Shown here one piece after another: positions 7,929 through 16,792 of a stretch of DNA of 64,000 nucleotides. The DNA is from UBA5336 sp964415675 (GTDB lineage: Bacteria; Pseudomonadota; Alphaproteobacteria; Caulobacterales; Hyphomonadaceae). Below the pieces are notes generated by a model. The model saw only the letters and a list, made by a program, of their open reading frames with translations. It was not told the DNA's origin and searched no databases. The stretch is from NCBI GenBank assembly GCA_964415675.1, contig CAYQBG010000001.1, positions 1-64,000 on the forward strand, given 5' to 3'. The position numbers and the translations under genes are program-made. Every line of letters begins with the position of its first letter. Position 1 is the first letter of the stretch.

Positions 7929-9752
7929 TCAGCTTTCCAGCGCTTCGCGCCGTTCCTCGATCTCAAGCCATTCGTCTTCCAGCGTCCCGACATCAGATTT
8001 CATTCGGTCCAGCCTGGCTGCCTTGGCTTTGAAGGCTTCGGGATCGCGCGAATAGGCGTCCGGGTCAGCAATCTCGGCCTCAAGTGCTGCAATCTGCCCC
8101 TGCAATTCGGGCAGCGCCTCCTCGATTTCCTTCAGGCGATGCGTGTCTTTGAAGGACAGCTTTCGCGCCGGCGCAGAAGGCTTCGGCCGGGCCGGCCTGG
8201 GCCGTTTGCGAGCCTTGTCACCTGGCTTTGCGGGCGCCTCTCCAAGACCCGGGACCTGATCGACCGCATCACTCCAGCCACCGGCAGTCTGTACCCAGCG
8301 GCCGTCGCCAAGCGGCACAAGGCAAGAGGTCACGGTCGCATCCAGAAAAGCCCGGTCATGGCTCACCAGAAGGAGTGTGCCCTCATAGCCCGCGAGCATG
8401 TCCTCAAGCATGTCGAGCGTCTGCATGTCGAGATCGTTTGTCGGCTCGTCGAGGACAAGCAGATCAGAGGACTGGGCGAGTGCGACAGCCAGGGTCAGAC
8501 GGTTACGTTCGCCGCCTGAGAGTGCAGCTACTGGCTGGTGCAACTGAGTGGGATCGAACAGGAACTGTTTCGCATAACCCGCAACATGGCGCGGACGCCC
8601 CTGCACCATGATCGTGTCGCCTCCATTTGGCGCGAGTGTCTCCCAGAGGGTGTCTTTCGGGCGCAGACTGTCGCGCGTTTGATCAAGATAGGCGATCTTC
8701 AACGCCTTGGAGACACGCACGCGCCCCTCATCAGGTACTATCTGCCCCAGTAGAATCCTGAGCAGCGTCGTCTTCCCGATCCCGTTCGGACCGACAAAGC
8801 CGACCCGATCCCCGCGAAGCACCAGTGTGTTGAGATCAAGGCAAATCGTGATTTCGCTACCCTCGCGCTCAAAACTCTTTGACACGCCCTTGGCTTCGAC
8901 CACCTTCTTGGAAAGACTCTCGCCAGCCGAAGCGGACATGTCTGCGCCGGCACGGATGCCCATTAGCGCGGCGCGGCGCTCGGCATGGTCACGGCGCATC
9001 TGTTTAAGCCGTTCCAGCCGGCCCTGGTTGCGCTTTCGCCGGCCGGTCACGCCCCGGGCCAGCCAGCGCTTTTCATCCTTCAGCTGGGTCTGTATCCTGC
9101 TCAGCGCTCTGGCCTCTTCTTCCTCGACTTTCTCGGCCCAGTCCTCGAAATCTCTATAGCCAGACGGGCTCTTGAGCACTTTTCCCTGTCTCAGCCAGAG
9201 CGTATTCGTCGAAACATTCTCCAAGAAGCGTCTGTCATGGCTGACGATCAGAATCGCGCCGCTGAACCCCCGCAGGCGCGTTTCCAGCGTTTCGATTGCG
9301 TGGACATCCAGATGGTTTGTCGGCTCATCCATCAGGAGAACATCCGGGTCGCAGGCAAAACCGCGCGCGATTGCAGCGCGCCGCTGCTGGCCACCAGAAA
9401 GCGTGTTGGGATCGGATTTGGGGTCGAGCCCGGCTTCCGTCAGTTCTGCTTCTGCCCGGTGGACGTCTTCGATCCCTTCCGCAACGAAATCGAGAAGCGT
9501 AGCATAGCGGGAAAACTCAGGCTCCTGGGCGACAAAGGCGATCACGCTTCCGGGCTGCAACCAGATATCGCCCTCGTCAGGCTCGATGATTCGAGCGACG
9601 AGCTTCATCAGCGTTGACTTGCCCGCGCCATTGCGACCGACCAGGGCGGCACGCTCACCCCTGGAGATCGCAAGCTCGACGCCCTCGAACAGCGGCTTGC
9701 CGCCGAAGCCGAGTTCGATAGCGGAAAGGGTCAGAAGTGGGGGACGTGCCAT
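7929..9752 (-). CDS. uup: ABC-F family ATPase, Uup type
   Basis: A 607-aa soluble protein with two ABC ATPase domains and no membrane segment. Domain 1 has GRNGAGKST, LSGGQQRR and LLMDEPTNHLD; domain 2 has GPNGIGKTT, LSGGERNR and LVLDEPTNDLD. Between them lies the charged ABC-F linker, and after them a coiled-coil C-terminal domain (about residues 535-605, LKEIEEALPEL and on) as in Uup. ABC-F proteins act on the ribosome; Uup also affects precise excision of transposons and branched DNA intermediates. The extra C-terminal coiled coil favours Uup over EttA. Start ATG at 9752 follows GGGGCAATC. It lies downstream of the dioxygenase gene on the same strand. Confidence 0.92.
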   Translation of the reverse strand: MARPPLLTLSAIELGFGGKPLFEGVELAISRGERAALVGRNGAGKSTLMKLVARIIEPDEGDIWLQPGSVIAFVAQEPEFSRYATLLDFVAEGIEDVHRAEAELTEAGLDPKSDPNTLSGGQQRRAAIARGFACDPDVLLMDEPTNHLDVHAIETLETRLRGFSGAILIVSHDRRFLENVSTNTLWLRQGKVLKSPSGYRDFEDWAEKVEEEEARALSRIQTQLKDEKRWLARGVTGRRKRNQGRLERLKQMRRDHAERRAALMGIRAGADMSASAGESLSKKVVEAKGVSKSFEREGSEITICLDLNTLVLRGDRVGFVGPNGIGKTTLLRILLGQIVPDEGRVRVSKALKIAYLDQTRDSLRPKDTLWETLAPNGGDTIMVQGRPRHVAGYAKQFLFDPTQLHQPVAALSGGERNRLTLAVALAQSSDLLVLDEPTNDLDMQTLDMLEDMLAGYEGTLLLVSHDRAFLDATVTSCLVPLGDGRWVQTAGGWSDAVDQVPGLGEAPAKPGDKARKRPRPARPKPSAPARKLSFKDTHRLKEIEEALPELQGQIAALEAEIADPDAYSRDPEAFKAKAARLDRMKSDVGTLEDEWLEIEERREALES

Positions 9753-9843
9753 GATTGCCCCGTGATGTCGGGCATTCCGGCGACGGGATCAATCCCCAAT
9801 AATGTTGTCCATCCGATGCGCGCCGGGCCAGAGCGGTTTCAGC

Positions 9844-10692
9844 TTAGTCCGCGACAGGCTTTGAACCGATTGTCGTGCGGTGAAGCAGGCGGGCGTAGCC
9901 CTGATAGCCGCCTGTCGCCATATGAAGCAGAGAGCGATTATCCCACATCAGCAACGTACCTTCAGCCCATTTGTGCCGGTACTGAAATTCCGGCCGGGTC
10001 TGCCAGCGATACATCTCGCCAAGCAGTTCAGCCCCCTCCTCCTCCGGCAGGCCATCAATGGCGATGATATATCCAGCCGTTGAGAACAGGCCTTCTCGGC
10101 CGGTTTCCGGGTGACGGCGGATTATCGGGTGTAACTGGGTGGCGAGCGCGTCGTGTGATGGGCGGATATCCATCGAACGCCCTTCATCGTTATCTCCATA
10201 GAGGCCCTCACGTGCATAGCCACCCCGCGCAGAGTGGATCGCGAGCCTCCCCTCAAGCCGGGCCCTGAGCTGAGCGGGCATCTCGTCCAGCGCCTTGTGC
10301 TGGTTGGCAAACAGGGTGTCACCGCCGACCGGCGGTATGGTGAGGCTGTAAAGACATGTGCCCGCTGGTGGGTTTGCCTGGAAGCTCCAGTCGCTGTGCC
10401 AGGTTTCAGCAAAGATCGGACCGGTTTCGTCAGCCTCGCGTTTTACAGCGATGATATGATCGCGTCCTGGGATCGGAGCGATATAGGGATCCTCCCCGAA
10501 CGGTCCGAAATACAGGGTAAAGCGTTCCAGGTCGTCATCACTGAGCGACTGGTCGGGAAAGGCCAGCACATGATGTTCCAGCCAGGCCGAACGGATCGCG
10601 GCAACAGTGTCGTCATCAAGCGGTCGGGACAGGTCGATGCCTTGCAGGCTCGCGCCGCAGGCTTGTCCACTGGGAATAATATTCAGAGCCAT
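9844..10692 (-). CDS. TauD/TfdA-family 2-oxoglutarate-dependent dioxygenase
   Basis: A 282-aa Fe(II)/2-oxoglutarate dioxygenase. The metal triad is visible as His99 and Asp101 in ETWHSDWSF and His257 in WDNRSLLHMA; Arg268 and Arg272 near the C-terminus are candidates for binding the 2-oxoglutarate carboxylate. Members oxidise taurine, alkyl sulfates, 2,4-D, carnitine precursors and other small acids. The substrate here cannot be named: no sulfonate transporter or sulfur genes are near. ATG at 10692 has GGAGGAAATGA upstream, a strong ribosome site. It lies 56 bases downstream of the DegP-like protease gene on the same strand, with no terminator seen between. Confidence 0.9.
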   Translation of the reverse strand: MALNIIPSGQACGASLQGIDLSRPLDDDTVAAIRSAWLEHHVLAFPDQSLSDDDLERFTLYFGPFGEDPYIAPIPGRDHIIAVKREADETGPIFAETWHSDWSFQANPPAGTCLYSLTIPPVGGDTLFANQHKALDEMPAQLRARLEGRLAIHSARGGYAREGLYGDNDEGRSMDIRPSHDALATQLHPIIRRHPETGREGLFSTAGYIIAIDGLPEEEGAELLGEMYRWQTRPEFQYRHKWAEGTLLMWDNRSLLHMATGGYQGYARLLHRTTIGSKPVAD

Positions 10693-10748
10693 TTGTCATT
10701 TCCTCCTTCATGGAGGATAGCGCAGCCGCGTTCAAAATGCAGGCCCCG

Positions 10749-12182
10749 TCAGATCCGCACAGTTCCCTGCACGCGCCGGCCATTGCGCTCCAGTTCGATC
10801 CGCCAGATATCGCCGCCCGCAGAGAGGACCGCGCTGAGCGCCTCCATCGTGTCGGTTCGCTCGCCATTCACTGTCACGATGATGTCGCCCGGCCGGAGTA
10901 TCCGGCGCGCATAGGCCCCGCGCAGGATGCGGGTCACGAGCACGCCCGTATCGAATGGATCGCGTCCGATTTCCTCTGCAAGGCGGGGCGACAATTCGGC
11001 AACCTCGGCGCCACTGAACGGGTGGCGCCCCTGCAGCAGCTGGCGGTCGGCCTCGGTTGCCCCGGGCGGTGGCGCAAGTTTGATGCGAAGTGATCGGCTC
11101 TTGCCACTGCGCAAGACCTCAAGCCTTGCCCGCTCTCCGGGTGAGCGGGTCGCGGCAAGAAATTTCAGGCCACGTTCGTCAAACACTTCACGACCGTCGA
11201 TGGACACAATCAGGTCGCCACGCCGAAGACCAGCCTGATCGGCCGGACCGTCTTCATAGACTTCGGTGACGATCACGCCGACAGGTCGCTCAAGACCCTG
11301 CGTCCTGGCTATGTCATAACTGACCGACTGGCCCTTCAGGCCCAGCCAGGGGCGCACGATCATGCCCTCATTGATGGCCGCATCGACCACTCGCCTGACC
11401 ATTTCCGCCGGAATCGCAAACCCGATCCCGTTTGACCCGCCCGAACGGGAAAATATCGCCGTATTCACACCCACAAGTTCACCGGCCGTGTTGACCAGCG
11501 CACCACCGGAATTTCCGGGGTTCACGGCCGCGTCGGTCTGTAGAAAGAAGGCATAATCAGATACGCCGACATCTGTGCGCGCTGTCGCCGAAATGATGCC
11601 GCTGGTGACCGTCTGGCCCACTCCGAAAGGATTTCCGATGGCCAGGACAAGATCGCCGACCTCAAGATCTCGCGTATCAGCAAATTCCAGCACAGGAAGC
11701 GGCTCGCCGCCCGTATCAATCTTCAGCACGGCAAGGTCAGTGCGCTCATCGGCGAGGACCAGCTCGGCAGCGTATTCGCGGCGGTCGCTGAGCACGACTT
11801 TCAATTCATCGGCCCCGTCTATGACGTGATTATTGGTCACGATCACACCTTCCTCACCAACGATCACACCGGAGCCAAGAGAGTTTTGAACATTCTCTCG
11901 CGGCATGCCGAAGAATTCGCGGAAGACCGGATCGCGCGCGAAGGGCGAGGAAAACTCCTGAACGACCTTTCGCGTGTAAACATTTACCACAGCCGGCGAG
12001 GCGCGCCGGACAAGCGGGGCAAAGCTGAGATCGATCTCAGCCTGTGAGGCCGGCAGGCGCTCCGGCTGCGCCCTGGCGGTGAAAAGCGGCAGGAAGAGGA
12101 TGATGAGTAGCAGCACCAGTGCGGCGGCGCTGGCGAAGAAGAATTTCGAGACGTGGCGTGTCATGGCAACGGGCTTAGTCAT
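10749..12182 (-). CDS. DegP/DegQ-family periplasmic serine protease
   Basis: A 477-aa HtrA protease/chaperone. After a short cytosolic segment a single hydrophobic stretch (residues 13-35) acts as signal or membrane anchor. The trypsin-like domain has the full triad His119 (NNHVID), Asp149 (RTDLAVL) and Ser225 (GNSGGA), followed by two PDZ domains (from about 280 and about 385). It degrades or refolds misfolded envelope proteins. Loop LA is short (residues about 75-100), closer to DegQ than to E. coli DegP. The start could be the ATG at 12182 or the ATG at 12164 (MTRHVSK). Same strand as the MFS gene upstream (59-base gap) and the dioxygenase gene downstream. Confidence 0.93.
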   Translation of the reverse strand: MTKPVAMTRHVSKFFFASAAALVLLLIILFLPLFTARAQPERLPASQAEIDLSFAPLVRRASPAVVNVYTRKVVQEFSSPFARDPVFREFFGMPRENVQNSLGSGVIVGEEGVIVTNNHVIDGADELKVVLSDRREYAAELVLADERTDLAVLKIDTGGEPLPVLEFADTRDLEVGDLVLAIGNPFGVGQTVTSGIISATARTDVGVSDYAFFLQTDAAVNPGNSGGALVNTAGELVGVNTAIFSRSGGSNGIGFAIPAEMVRRVVDAAINEGMIVRPWLGLKGQSVSYDIARTQGLERPVGVIVTEVYEDGPADQAGLRRGDLIVSIDGREVFDERGLKFLAATRSPGERARLEVLRSGKSRSLRIKLAPPPGATEADRQLLQGRHPFSGAEVAELSPRLAEEIGRDPFDTGVLVTRILRGAYARRILRPGDIIVTVNGERTDTMEALSAVLSAGGDIWRIELERNGRRVQGTVRI

Positions 12183-12241
12183 GATTCATGGCTCTAGTGC
12201 GGCGAAAGCCGCGCTTCAATCGGTCGAATGTGACATTTGCG

Positions 12242-13735
12242 TCACTCGGCCAGAGTGCCGGGGTCTTCTGCCTGGGCCGCTGCGCGCGCCGACAATGCCT
12301 GCAGGTTGGCTTCATGGTCTTCGCGATTGATGCGATAGCGACCGATGAACACCAGCATGATTGCCCAGAACACGAAGATCGCCGGAACATAGAAGAGCGC
12401 AAGCCGCATCAGCGCACCCCCGGACACCTCGCCGGGATTGGCATTCACAGGCCAGGAAATCAGCGTCAGGATAAGCGCGGCCGACATGATTCCGATCCCA
12501 TCAACGGCCTTGCGGGTGAAGCTCAGCACGGAGAACAGAACGCCCTCGGATCGGCGCCCCGTGCGAATTTCGCTGTCCTCGGCAAGATCGGCGATCATTG
12601 AGCGCACAAGCGCGCTCATGGCGATGAAGCCGGTATACTCTCCGATCACGGAAACCAGAACGATCCAGAAGGTTAATGGATTATCGTTCGCCGGCATTAG
12701 ACCGACAAGGCGAAGGCTGACCGGCGCAACGGCCAGAACAAGCGCGAGCGCTCCGAACAGGAGCGCGCCGCCTCGCTTGCCAAACCGCGCTGACACCATA
12801 GGCGTCACAAAAAGTGCCGTGGCCGCCGAAATCAGGATGCTGGCCGTGATGATGGCTGACTGCGTGCCGGTGAATTCCCAGTAATATCCATGGAGATAAT
12901 AGATCAGCGCCGCCCCGATGCCGAATGCAGCTGCGCCGGCAAGCTGGGAGGCAAAAAGCGCGAGCAGCGACGGGTTTTTCAGGGTCTCGTAAACCTCGCC
13001 AATGGCTTTGCCGAAGCCCTGCGGCACGCTGTGGGCCTTGTGCAGATGCGGAATGTGGCGATGGGTGCCGAGCGCGCAGACCATGATCGAGGTGAAAATC
13101 GCAAGCGCTGCAAAGAACCCATAGACGCCGAAACCATCGCCATCGGTAAACGCACTGCCGGTACCCTCTGCATCGAGTATCAGGAACAAGGTGCTGGCGG
13201 CCATGACAACACCACCTGAAAACACGAAAAAGCTGCGCAAGGTCAGCAGTTTCGTGCGGTCATCATAATCGGTGGTCAGTTCCGCAGCGAGCGCCGTACA
13301 GGGCACTTCATAAAAGGTGATGAGCAGGCGCACGCTTATGGCCACGACCACGAGGAACCAGAACAGCCCGGTTTTATCGTCTGACATCACAAGGGAATCA
13401 GGTGGGTTCCATAGCAGCCAGAAGCCCATCGCCACCGGGAGCGCAGCGCCATACATGTATGTGTGTCGCCGGCCGAGCGGGCTCTTTGTATTGTCCGACA
13501 GATAACCGACGATGGGGTCGGAGAATGCATCGAAGAGCAGCGCCAGCATAAGAGCCAGCCCGACCTGCGCCGAGGGCATTCCAAAGGCCTGACCGTAGCA
13601 CAGCATGAGGAAATAGCTGTAGCCATTCCCTTTCACACCATAGGCCGCACCACCGAAGGCATAGGAAATGCGTGTCAGCCGGTCGACAGGCGGTTTTTTT
13701 ACAGGCGATGATGCGGCGTGCGTTCCGACACTCAC
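12242..13735 (-). CDS. MFS transporter, GPH (MelB-like) symporter family
   Basis: A 497-aa inner-membrane protein with about twelve hydrophobic segments. The motif DAFSDPIVGYLSDNT after TM2 is the signature of the glycoside-pentoside-hexuronide:cation symporter family, and RRHTYMYGAALP follows as usual. The last 30 residues are a hydrophilic, Ala/Glu-rich tail. In alphaproteobacteria such proteins often sit with acyl-CoA enzymes rather than sugar genes, and here the start lies only 3 bases after the acyl-CoA dehydrogenase stop, so the two are cotranscribed. A role in taking up a lipid-like or aromatic acid is an inference from this context; the substrate is unknown. Confidence 0.88.
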   Translation of the reverse strand: MSVGTHAASSPVKKPPVDRLTRISYAFGGAAYGVKGNGYSYFLMLCYGQAFGMPSAQVGLALMLALLFDAFSDPIVGYLSDNTKSPLGRRHTYMYGAALPVAMGFWLLWNPPDSLVMSDDKTGLFWFLVVVAISVRLLITFYEVPCTALAAELTTDYDDRTKLLTLRSFFVFSGGVVMAASTLFLILDAEGTGSAFTDGDGFGVYGFFAALAIFTSIMVCALGTHRHIPHLHKAHSVPQGFGKAIGEVYETLKNPSLLALFASQLAGAAAFGIGAALIYYLHGYYWEFTGTQSAIITASILISAATALFVTPMVSARFGKRGGALLFGALALVLAVAPVSLRLVGLMPANDNPLTFWIVLVSVIGEYTGFIAMSALVRSMIADLAEDSEIRTGRRSEGVLFSVLSFTRKAVDGIGIMSAALILTLISWPVNANPGEVSGGALMRLALFYVPAIFVFWAIMLVFIGRYRINREDHEANLQALSARAAAQAEDPGTLAE

Positions 13736-13738
13736 TGG

Positions 13739-14959
13739 TCAGAGCCCGAGCACCATCTTCGCCATGATGTTGCGTTGGACCTCGTTCGAGCCCGCATAGA
13801 TCGAGGTCTTGCGATAATTGAAATAGCTCGGCGCTGCGGTTACGGCGTAGTCGGGTGCCGGCAGGGCGTCATTGCTGCCCTCACGCAGGCCAGCCCATGT
13901 GTCGGCAACGAAGGGCTGGGCATGTATGCCGGCTGCTTCAAGGGTCAGCTCAGTGATCGCCTGCTGGGCTTCCGAGCCGGCGCATTTAAGCATCGAGCTT
14001 TCCGGCCCGACCCGCTGGCCCGCGCTTAGAGCGGACAGTATCCGCAGCTCGGTAGCGTTGAGCGACTCGACTCGAATTTCCATCTCGGCCAGCTTGCGCT
14101 GGAAGTCCGGGTCGCGGATGACAGGCTCCCCGCCCGATCTCTCGGCGCTGGCGACCTTGCGCGTTTTGGCCAGCATATTCTTCAGGCCCGGGGCGTAGGC
14201 ATTGCCGCGCTCGAATTCGAGCAGGTATTTCGCATAAGTCCAGCCCTTGTTTTCCTCGCCGATCAGGTTCTCGGCCGGAACGCGGACATCCTCGAAGAAG
14301 ACCTGGTTGATCTCCTGCTGGCCTTCAGGCGGACCATCAAGGGTCGGCAGGGCGCTGACCGAGATGCCAGGTGTGGTCATATCAACCAGAATAAAGCTGA
14401 TTCCCTCCTGCGGCTTGCCCTCCTTGGAAGTGCGCACCAGGCAGAAGATCCAGTCGGCATGCTGGGCAAGCGTAGTCCAGATCTTCGATCCGTTGAGCAC
14501 ATATTCGTCACCATCGCGCACAGCGCTCATCTGCAGGGACGCCAGGTCAGACCCGGCCCCGGGCTCAGAATAGCCCTGACACCACCAGATATCGGATTTC
14601 AGGATAGGTGGAAGGTGCCGGTCCTTCTGCTCCTGGGTACCAAAGGCCATAATCACCGGCGCAACCATTTTAAGTCCGAAAGGCGTGATCGCCGGCGTGC
14701 CGGCCGCCGACATTTCCATGTCAAAGATAAATTTTTGCGCGGGCGTGAATCCCGCACCACCATGTTCGACCGGCCAGTTCGGCGCGATCCAGCCGCGATC
14801 ACAGAGCTTCTTCTGCCAGGCGATATGGTCGTCCTTGTCGAGATAACCGTTCTTCGACAGGGCCTGTTTGGCTCGCAGTTCCGGAGTATAATTCTCTTCA
14901 ATCCAGTCGCGCACCTCTTTCTGGAATGCACGGTCTTCGGCTGTAAATTCGAGATTCAT
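13739..14959 (-). CDS. Acyl-CoA dehydrogenase
   Basis: A 406-aa flavoprotein with the three-part ACAD fold: N-terminal helical domain (about 1-125), beta domain (about 126-230; GYSEPGAGSDLAS is the FAD/substrate signature) and C-terminal helical domain ending in YAGSNEVQRNIMAKMVLG. It introduces an alpha-beta double bond into an acyl-CoA. The sequence is of the FadE/large-substrate type common in actinobacterial and alphaproteobacterial steroid, bile acid or branched-acid operons, but the chain specificity cannot be read. It is the middle gene of a minus-strand operon: the ABM-domain gene stops 9 bases upstream of its start and the MFS gene starts 3 bases after its stop. Confidence 0.93.
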   Translation of the reverse strand: MNLEFTAEDRAFQKEVRDWIEENYTPELRAKQALSKNGYLDKDDHIAWQKKLCDRGWIAPNWPVEHGGAGFTPAQKFIFDMEMSAAGTPAITPFGLKMVAPVIMAFGTQEQKDRHLPPILKSDIWWCQGYSEPGAGSDLASLQMSAVRDGDEYVLNGSKIWTTLAQHADWIFCLVRTSKEGKPQEGISFILVDMTTPGISVSALPTLDGPPEGQQEINQVFFEDVRVPAENLIGEENKGWTYAKYLLEFERGNAYAPGLKNMLAKTRKVASAERSGGEPVIRDPDFQRKLAEMEIRVESLNATELRILSALSAGQRVGPESSMLKCAGSEAQQAITELTLEAAGIHAQPFVADTWAGLREGSNDALPAPDYAVTAAPSYFNYRKTSIYAGSNEVQRNIMAKMVLGL

Positions 14960-14968
14960 GGCCTCCCC

Positions 14969-15259
14969 CTATTCCACGATGCCAAAATACTGAATATCCG
15001 GCGCGCCCGCGAGACAGGCCCCAAGGGACGGGCCGGCGGCCTTGAAATAGTCGGTCTTTCCATGGGCATCGAGCGCCTCCTGGGAGGCATATTGCTCCAT
15101 GAAGATATAGTCGGTGTCAGATCCCTTCTGCTTGTAGAGCTGGTAGGTCAGGCAGCCGGGCTCGTTCGCCTTGACTTTCGCCATGAGGTCCCTGGCGACT
15201 TGTTCGAATTCCGCCTGTTTGCCATCCTGGATACTGAGCTTTGCAACGACACCGATCAT
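14969..15259 (-). CDS. Antibiotic-biosynthesis-monooxygenase (ABM) domain protein
   Basis: A 96-aa dimeric alpha-beta barrel protein (ABM family, YgiN-like) beginning MIGVVAKLSI and containing the typical CLTYQLY and FMEQYAS strands. Family members are cofactor-free monooxygenases, quinol oxidases or haem-degrading enzymes, but many have no known activity. The start is the ATG at 15259 because GGGAGGAAACC lies directly before it; longer in-frame starts lack this. It is the first gene of the operon with the acyl-CoA dehydrogenase and MFS symporter, so it may work on the same substrate or repair a by-product; this is inference. Confidence 0.85.
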   Translation of the reverse strand: MIGVVAKLSIQDGKQAEFEQVARDLMAKVKANEPGCLTYQLYKQKGSDTDYIFMEQYASQEALDAHGKTDYFKAAGPSLGACLAGAPDIQYFGIVE

Positions 15260-15408
15260 GGTTTCCTCCCGGGTGCGTGTTTCTTGTTCTACAATAGAGT
15301 GTATGCAGGTCTTGCGACAGGGCAAGTCATGACGTGGCGGAGGGCGCATGCCGTTCCGCGAACGCGGCGCCATCCTTATCGCTGACGGCACTGGGAGGGC
15401 CATTCAAC

Positions 15409-15825
15409 ATGCAGATTCACGCGACAATCATCATTTGCGGCGCGCTGGTCGCCGGGCTGGTTTTCCTGCTCGGTTTCTGGGTCTCGATAACCCGCGCACG
15501 CACCAAGCTCATTTATAACGATCAGGTCTCGCCGCCTGACAGTGCCATGGCCAAGGCCCAGCGCGCACATGGCAATTCGGCGGAATATGCAGGCCCGGTG
15601 ATCGGCGTCTTCATATTTGTCGGTCTCGCCTATGCCGGGCGCGATCCTGGCCTGGCTGTGACAAGCCTCGTGATTGCGGTGACAGCGGGACGCTTCCTTC
15701 ATGCGCTTGGCTGTCTGACGGGGAAAACGCTCGCTGCACCGCATCCGCTGAAAGCCTTCGGCGCCATCACAACATATTTTGGCGGCCTGGCACTCGCCGG
15801 CCTCGCCATCGCAAAAGCTGTCTGA
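15409..15825 (+). CDS. MAPEG-family membrane protein
   Basis: A 138-aa integral membrane protein with four hydrophobic helices, matching the MAPEG (membrane-associated eicosanoid and glutathione metabolism) family; AHGNSAEYAGPVIGVFIF is the helix-2 region where the family has its ExxxN/RxHxN-type glutathione contacts. Eukaryotic members are glutathione transferases or peroxidases; the bacterial ones are mostly uncharacterised. Start at ATG 15409: GGGAGGGCC lies 7 bases upstream, and an earlier in-frame ATG at 15334 would give an unlikely polar extension. Divergent from the ABM operon with a 149-base gap. Confidence 0.85.
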   Translation: MQIHATIIICGALVAGLVFLLGFWVSITRARTKLIYNDQVSPPDSAMAKAQRAHGNSAEYAGPVIGVFIFVGLAYAGRDPGLAVTSLVIAVTAGRFLHALGCLTGKTLAAPHPLKAFGAITTYFGGLALAGLAIAKAV

Positions 15826-15833
15826 CACCCTCC

Positions 15834-15867
15834 GAAAGAAAAATGGCCGTCCCCGAAAGGACGGCCA
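15834..15867 (-). terminator. Rho-independent terminator reading on the minus strand
   Basis: A perfect 9-bp stem (TGGCCGTCC / GGACGGCCA) with a six-base TTTCGG loop. Read on the minus strand it is followed at once by TTTTTCTTT, the U-tract of a strong intrinsic terminator. On the plus strand the stem is followed by GTTGAGC, so it is a poor terminator for the MAPEG gene. The nearest minus-strand gene upstream ends at 16055, 188 bases away, so it either ends a long 3' UTR or a separate small RNA. Confidence 0.8.
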
Positions 15868-16054
15868 GTTGAGCAAGAAGGACGCCAGCACGAGGTGCCT
15901 TGGAAGCTCCATACGCCCCGCGCTGACATGTTCCTTTTAGCGCAATGAGTCTGAATGGAGCTGGCACGCCAATCCATCAGTTCGTTCATCTTTAGCGGAT
16001 GCGCAGGCGTTTCTGAACAAGCGTTCAGCCAAACGCCGCCTGCAAGCGAAAAAA
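15868..16054 (-). other. Structured non-coding stretch between MAPEG and phosphatase genes
   Basis: No convincing protein gene is seen here. Read on the minus strand it begins with TTTTTT right after the phosphatase stop, then an imperfect long hairpin at 16003-16043 with an inner perfect stem CTGAAC-GCTT-GTTCAG, then a GCGCT/AGCGC stem, and ends at the strong terminator at 15834-15867. AAAGGAAC before an ATG at 15933 could start a short reading frame that runs through the terminator, which argues against translation. It may be a 3'-UTR-derived or independent small RNA. I see no 6S or SRP RNA consensus. Confidence 0.35.
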
Positions 16055-16792
16055 CTACTCGCCTGTGCTGGCAAAAATCGCTTCGAGGCTTCGCAGGTTC
16101 ATCCCATTCTTGAGATAATTGGCGGGTGTCAGGTTCACCGCCTTTATCACTGCGCGCTCGATGACTGTCTCTCCAGACTCTCCATCCGCCGGGACGAGGT
16201 CGAAATCAATAATGTTTATGCAGCCAGTGTCCTGTTCAAACCCGGCCGACGCCCCAAGAGGTGCGCCAATCGCCCAGGCAAGCGCCAGCCGGTTGATCCC
16301 TTCATGGGCGACAACCAGTGCGGTGTGCCAGCCGGGACGCGCGAGAAGCGTCTGGAAACCTTCGATCACGCGCGACATCGCATCGGCAAAGGCCTCTCCG
16401 CCTTCAAGGAAGGTCGCGCCCGGATTGCCCGCTGCCTCGAACTGGAAGGTCATGATTGCAGCCAGCTGCTGGGCACTCTGGAAGTCGATATATCGGCCCG
16501 AACGCAGTTCCTCAAAGCGCCGCTCCTCTTCCAGCGGCAGGTCATAGGGGTGCGCTTCGAGTACAAGCTCAGCCGTTTCGCGCGTCCGGGTCAGGCCTGA
16601 ACACATAGCGATGTCGAAATGCACATCGGCCAGTGCGGCCCCGGCAGCACGCGCTTCGTCGCGGCCCATTTCCGTCAGATAGGCCTGCGTCGGATCTCGC
16701 GCTTCGCGCACCCGGCGGGATGTATAATCGACAAAGCCATGACGCATCAGATATACGCGCCGGCGTCCCGTTGTGCCCGGTAGCGCGCTCAT
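16055..16792 (-). CDS. Histidine phosphatase (phosphoglycerate-mutase-like) family protein
   Basis: A 245-aa cytosolic protein of histidine phosphatase branch 1. The phospho-acceptor motif is YLMRHGF (Arg17-His18), the second Arg and Glu lie in CSGLTRTRETAE and FEELRSG, and the second catalytic His in VAHEGINR. The family includes phosphoglycerate mutases, cobalamin ring phosphatases and SixA-like protein phosphatases; the substrate cannot be told. Its ATG (16790-16792) overlaps the stop of the AMACR gene by 4 bases, so the two are translationally coupled, suggesting a role with acyl-CoA metabolism, but no known pathway joins them. Confidence 0.87.
   Translation of the reverse strand: MSALPGTTGRRRVYLMRHGFVDYTSRRVREARDPTQAYLTEMGRDEARAAGAALADVHFDIAMCSGLTRTRETAELVLEAHPYDLPLEEERRFEELRSGRYIDFQSAQQLAAIMTFQFEAAGNPGATFLEGGEAFADAMSRVIEGFQTLLARPGWHTALVVAHEGINRLALAWAIGAPLGASAGFEQDTGCINIIDFDLVPADGESGETVIERAVIKAVNLTPANYLKNGMNLRSLEAIFASTGE

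Noticed and set aside
15870..15935. Attenuator-type leader peptide with two Trp ending in the terminator at 15834
   Set aside because: The Trp codons are not clustered and no amino-acid biosynthesis gene follows on that strand.
15868..16054. 6S RNA or SRP RNA
   Set aside because: No GGAAGCAGCC-type SRP loop and no 6S closing-stem/bubble consensus could be found by eye; left as an unnamed structured stretch.
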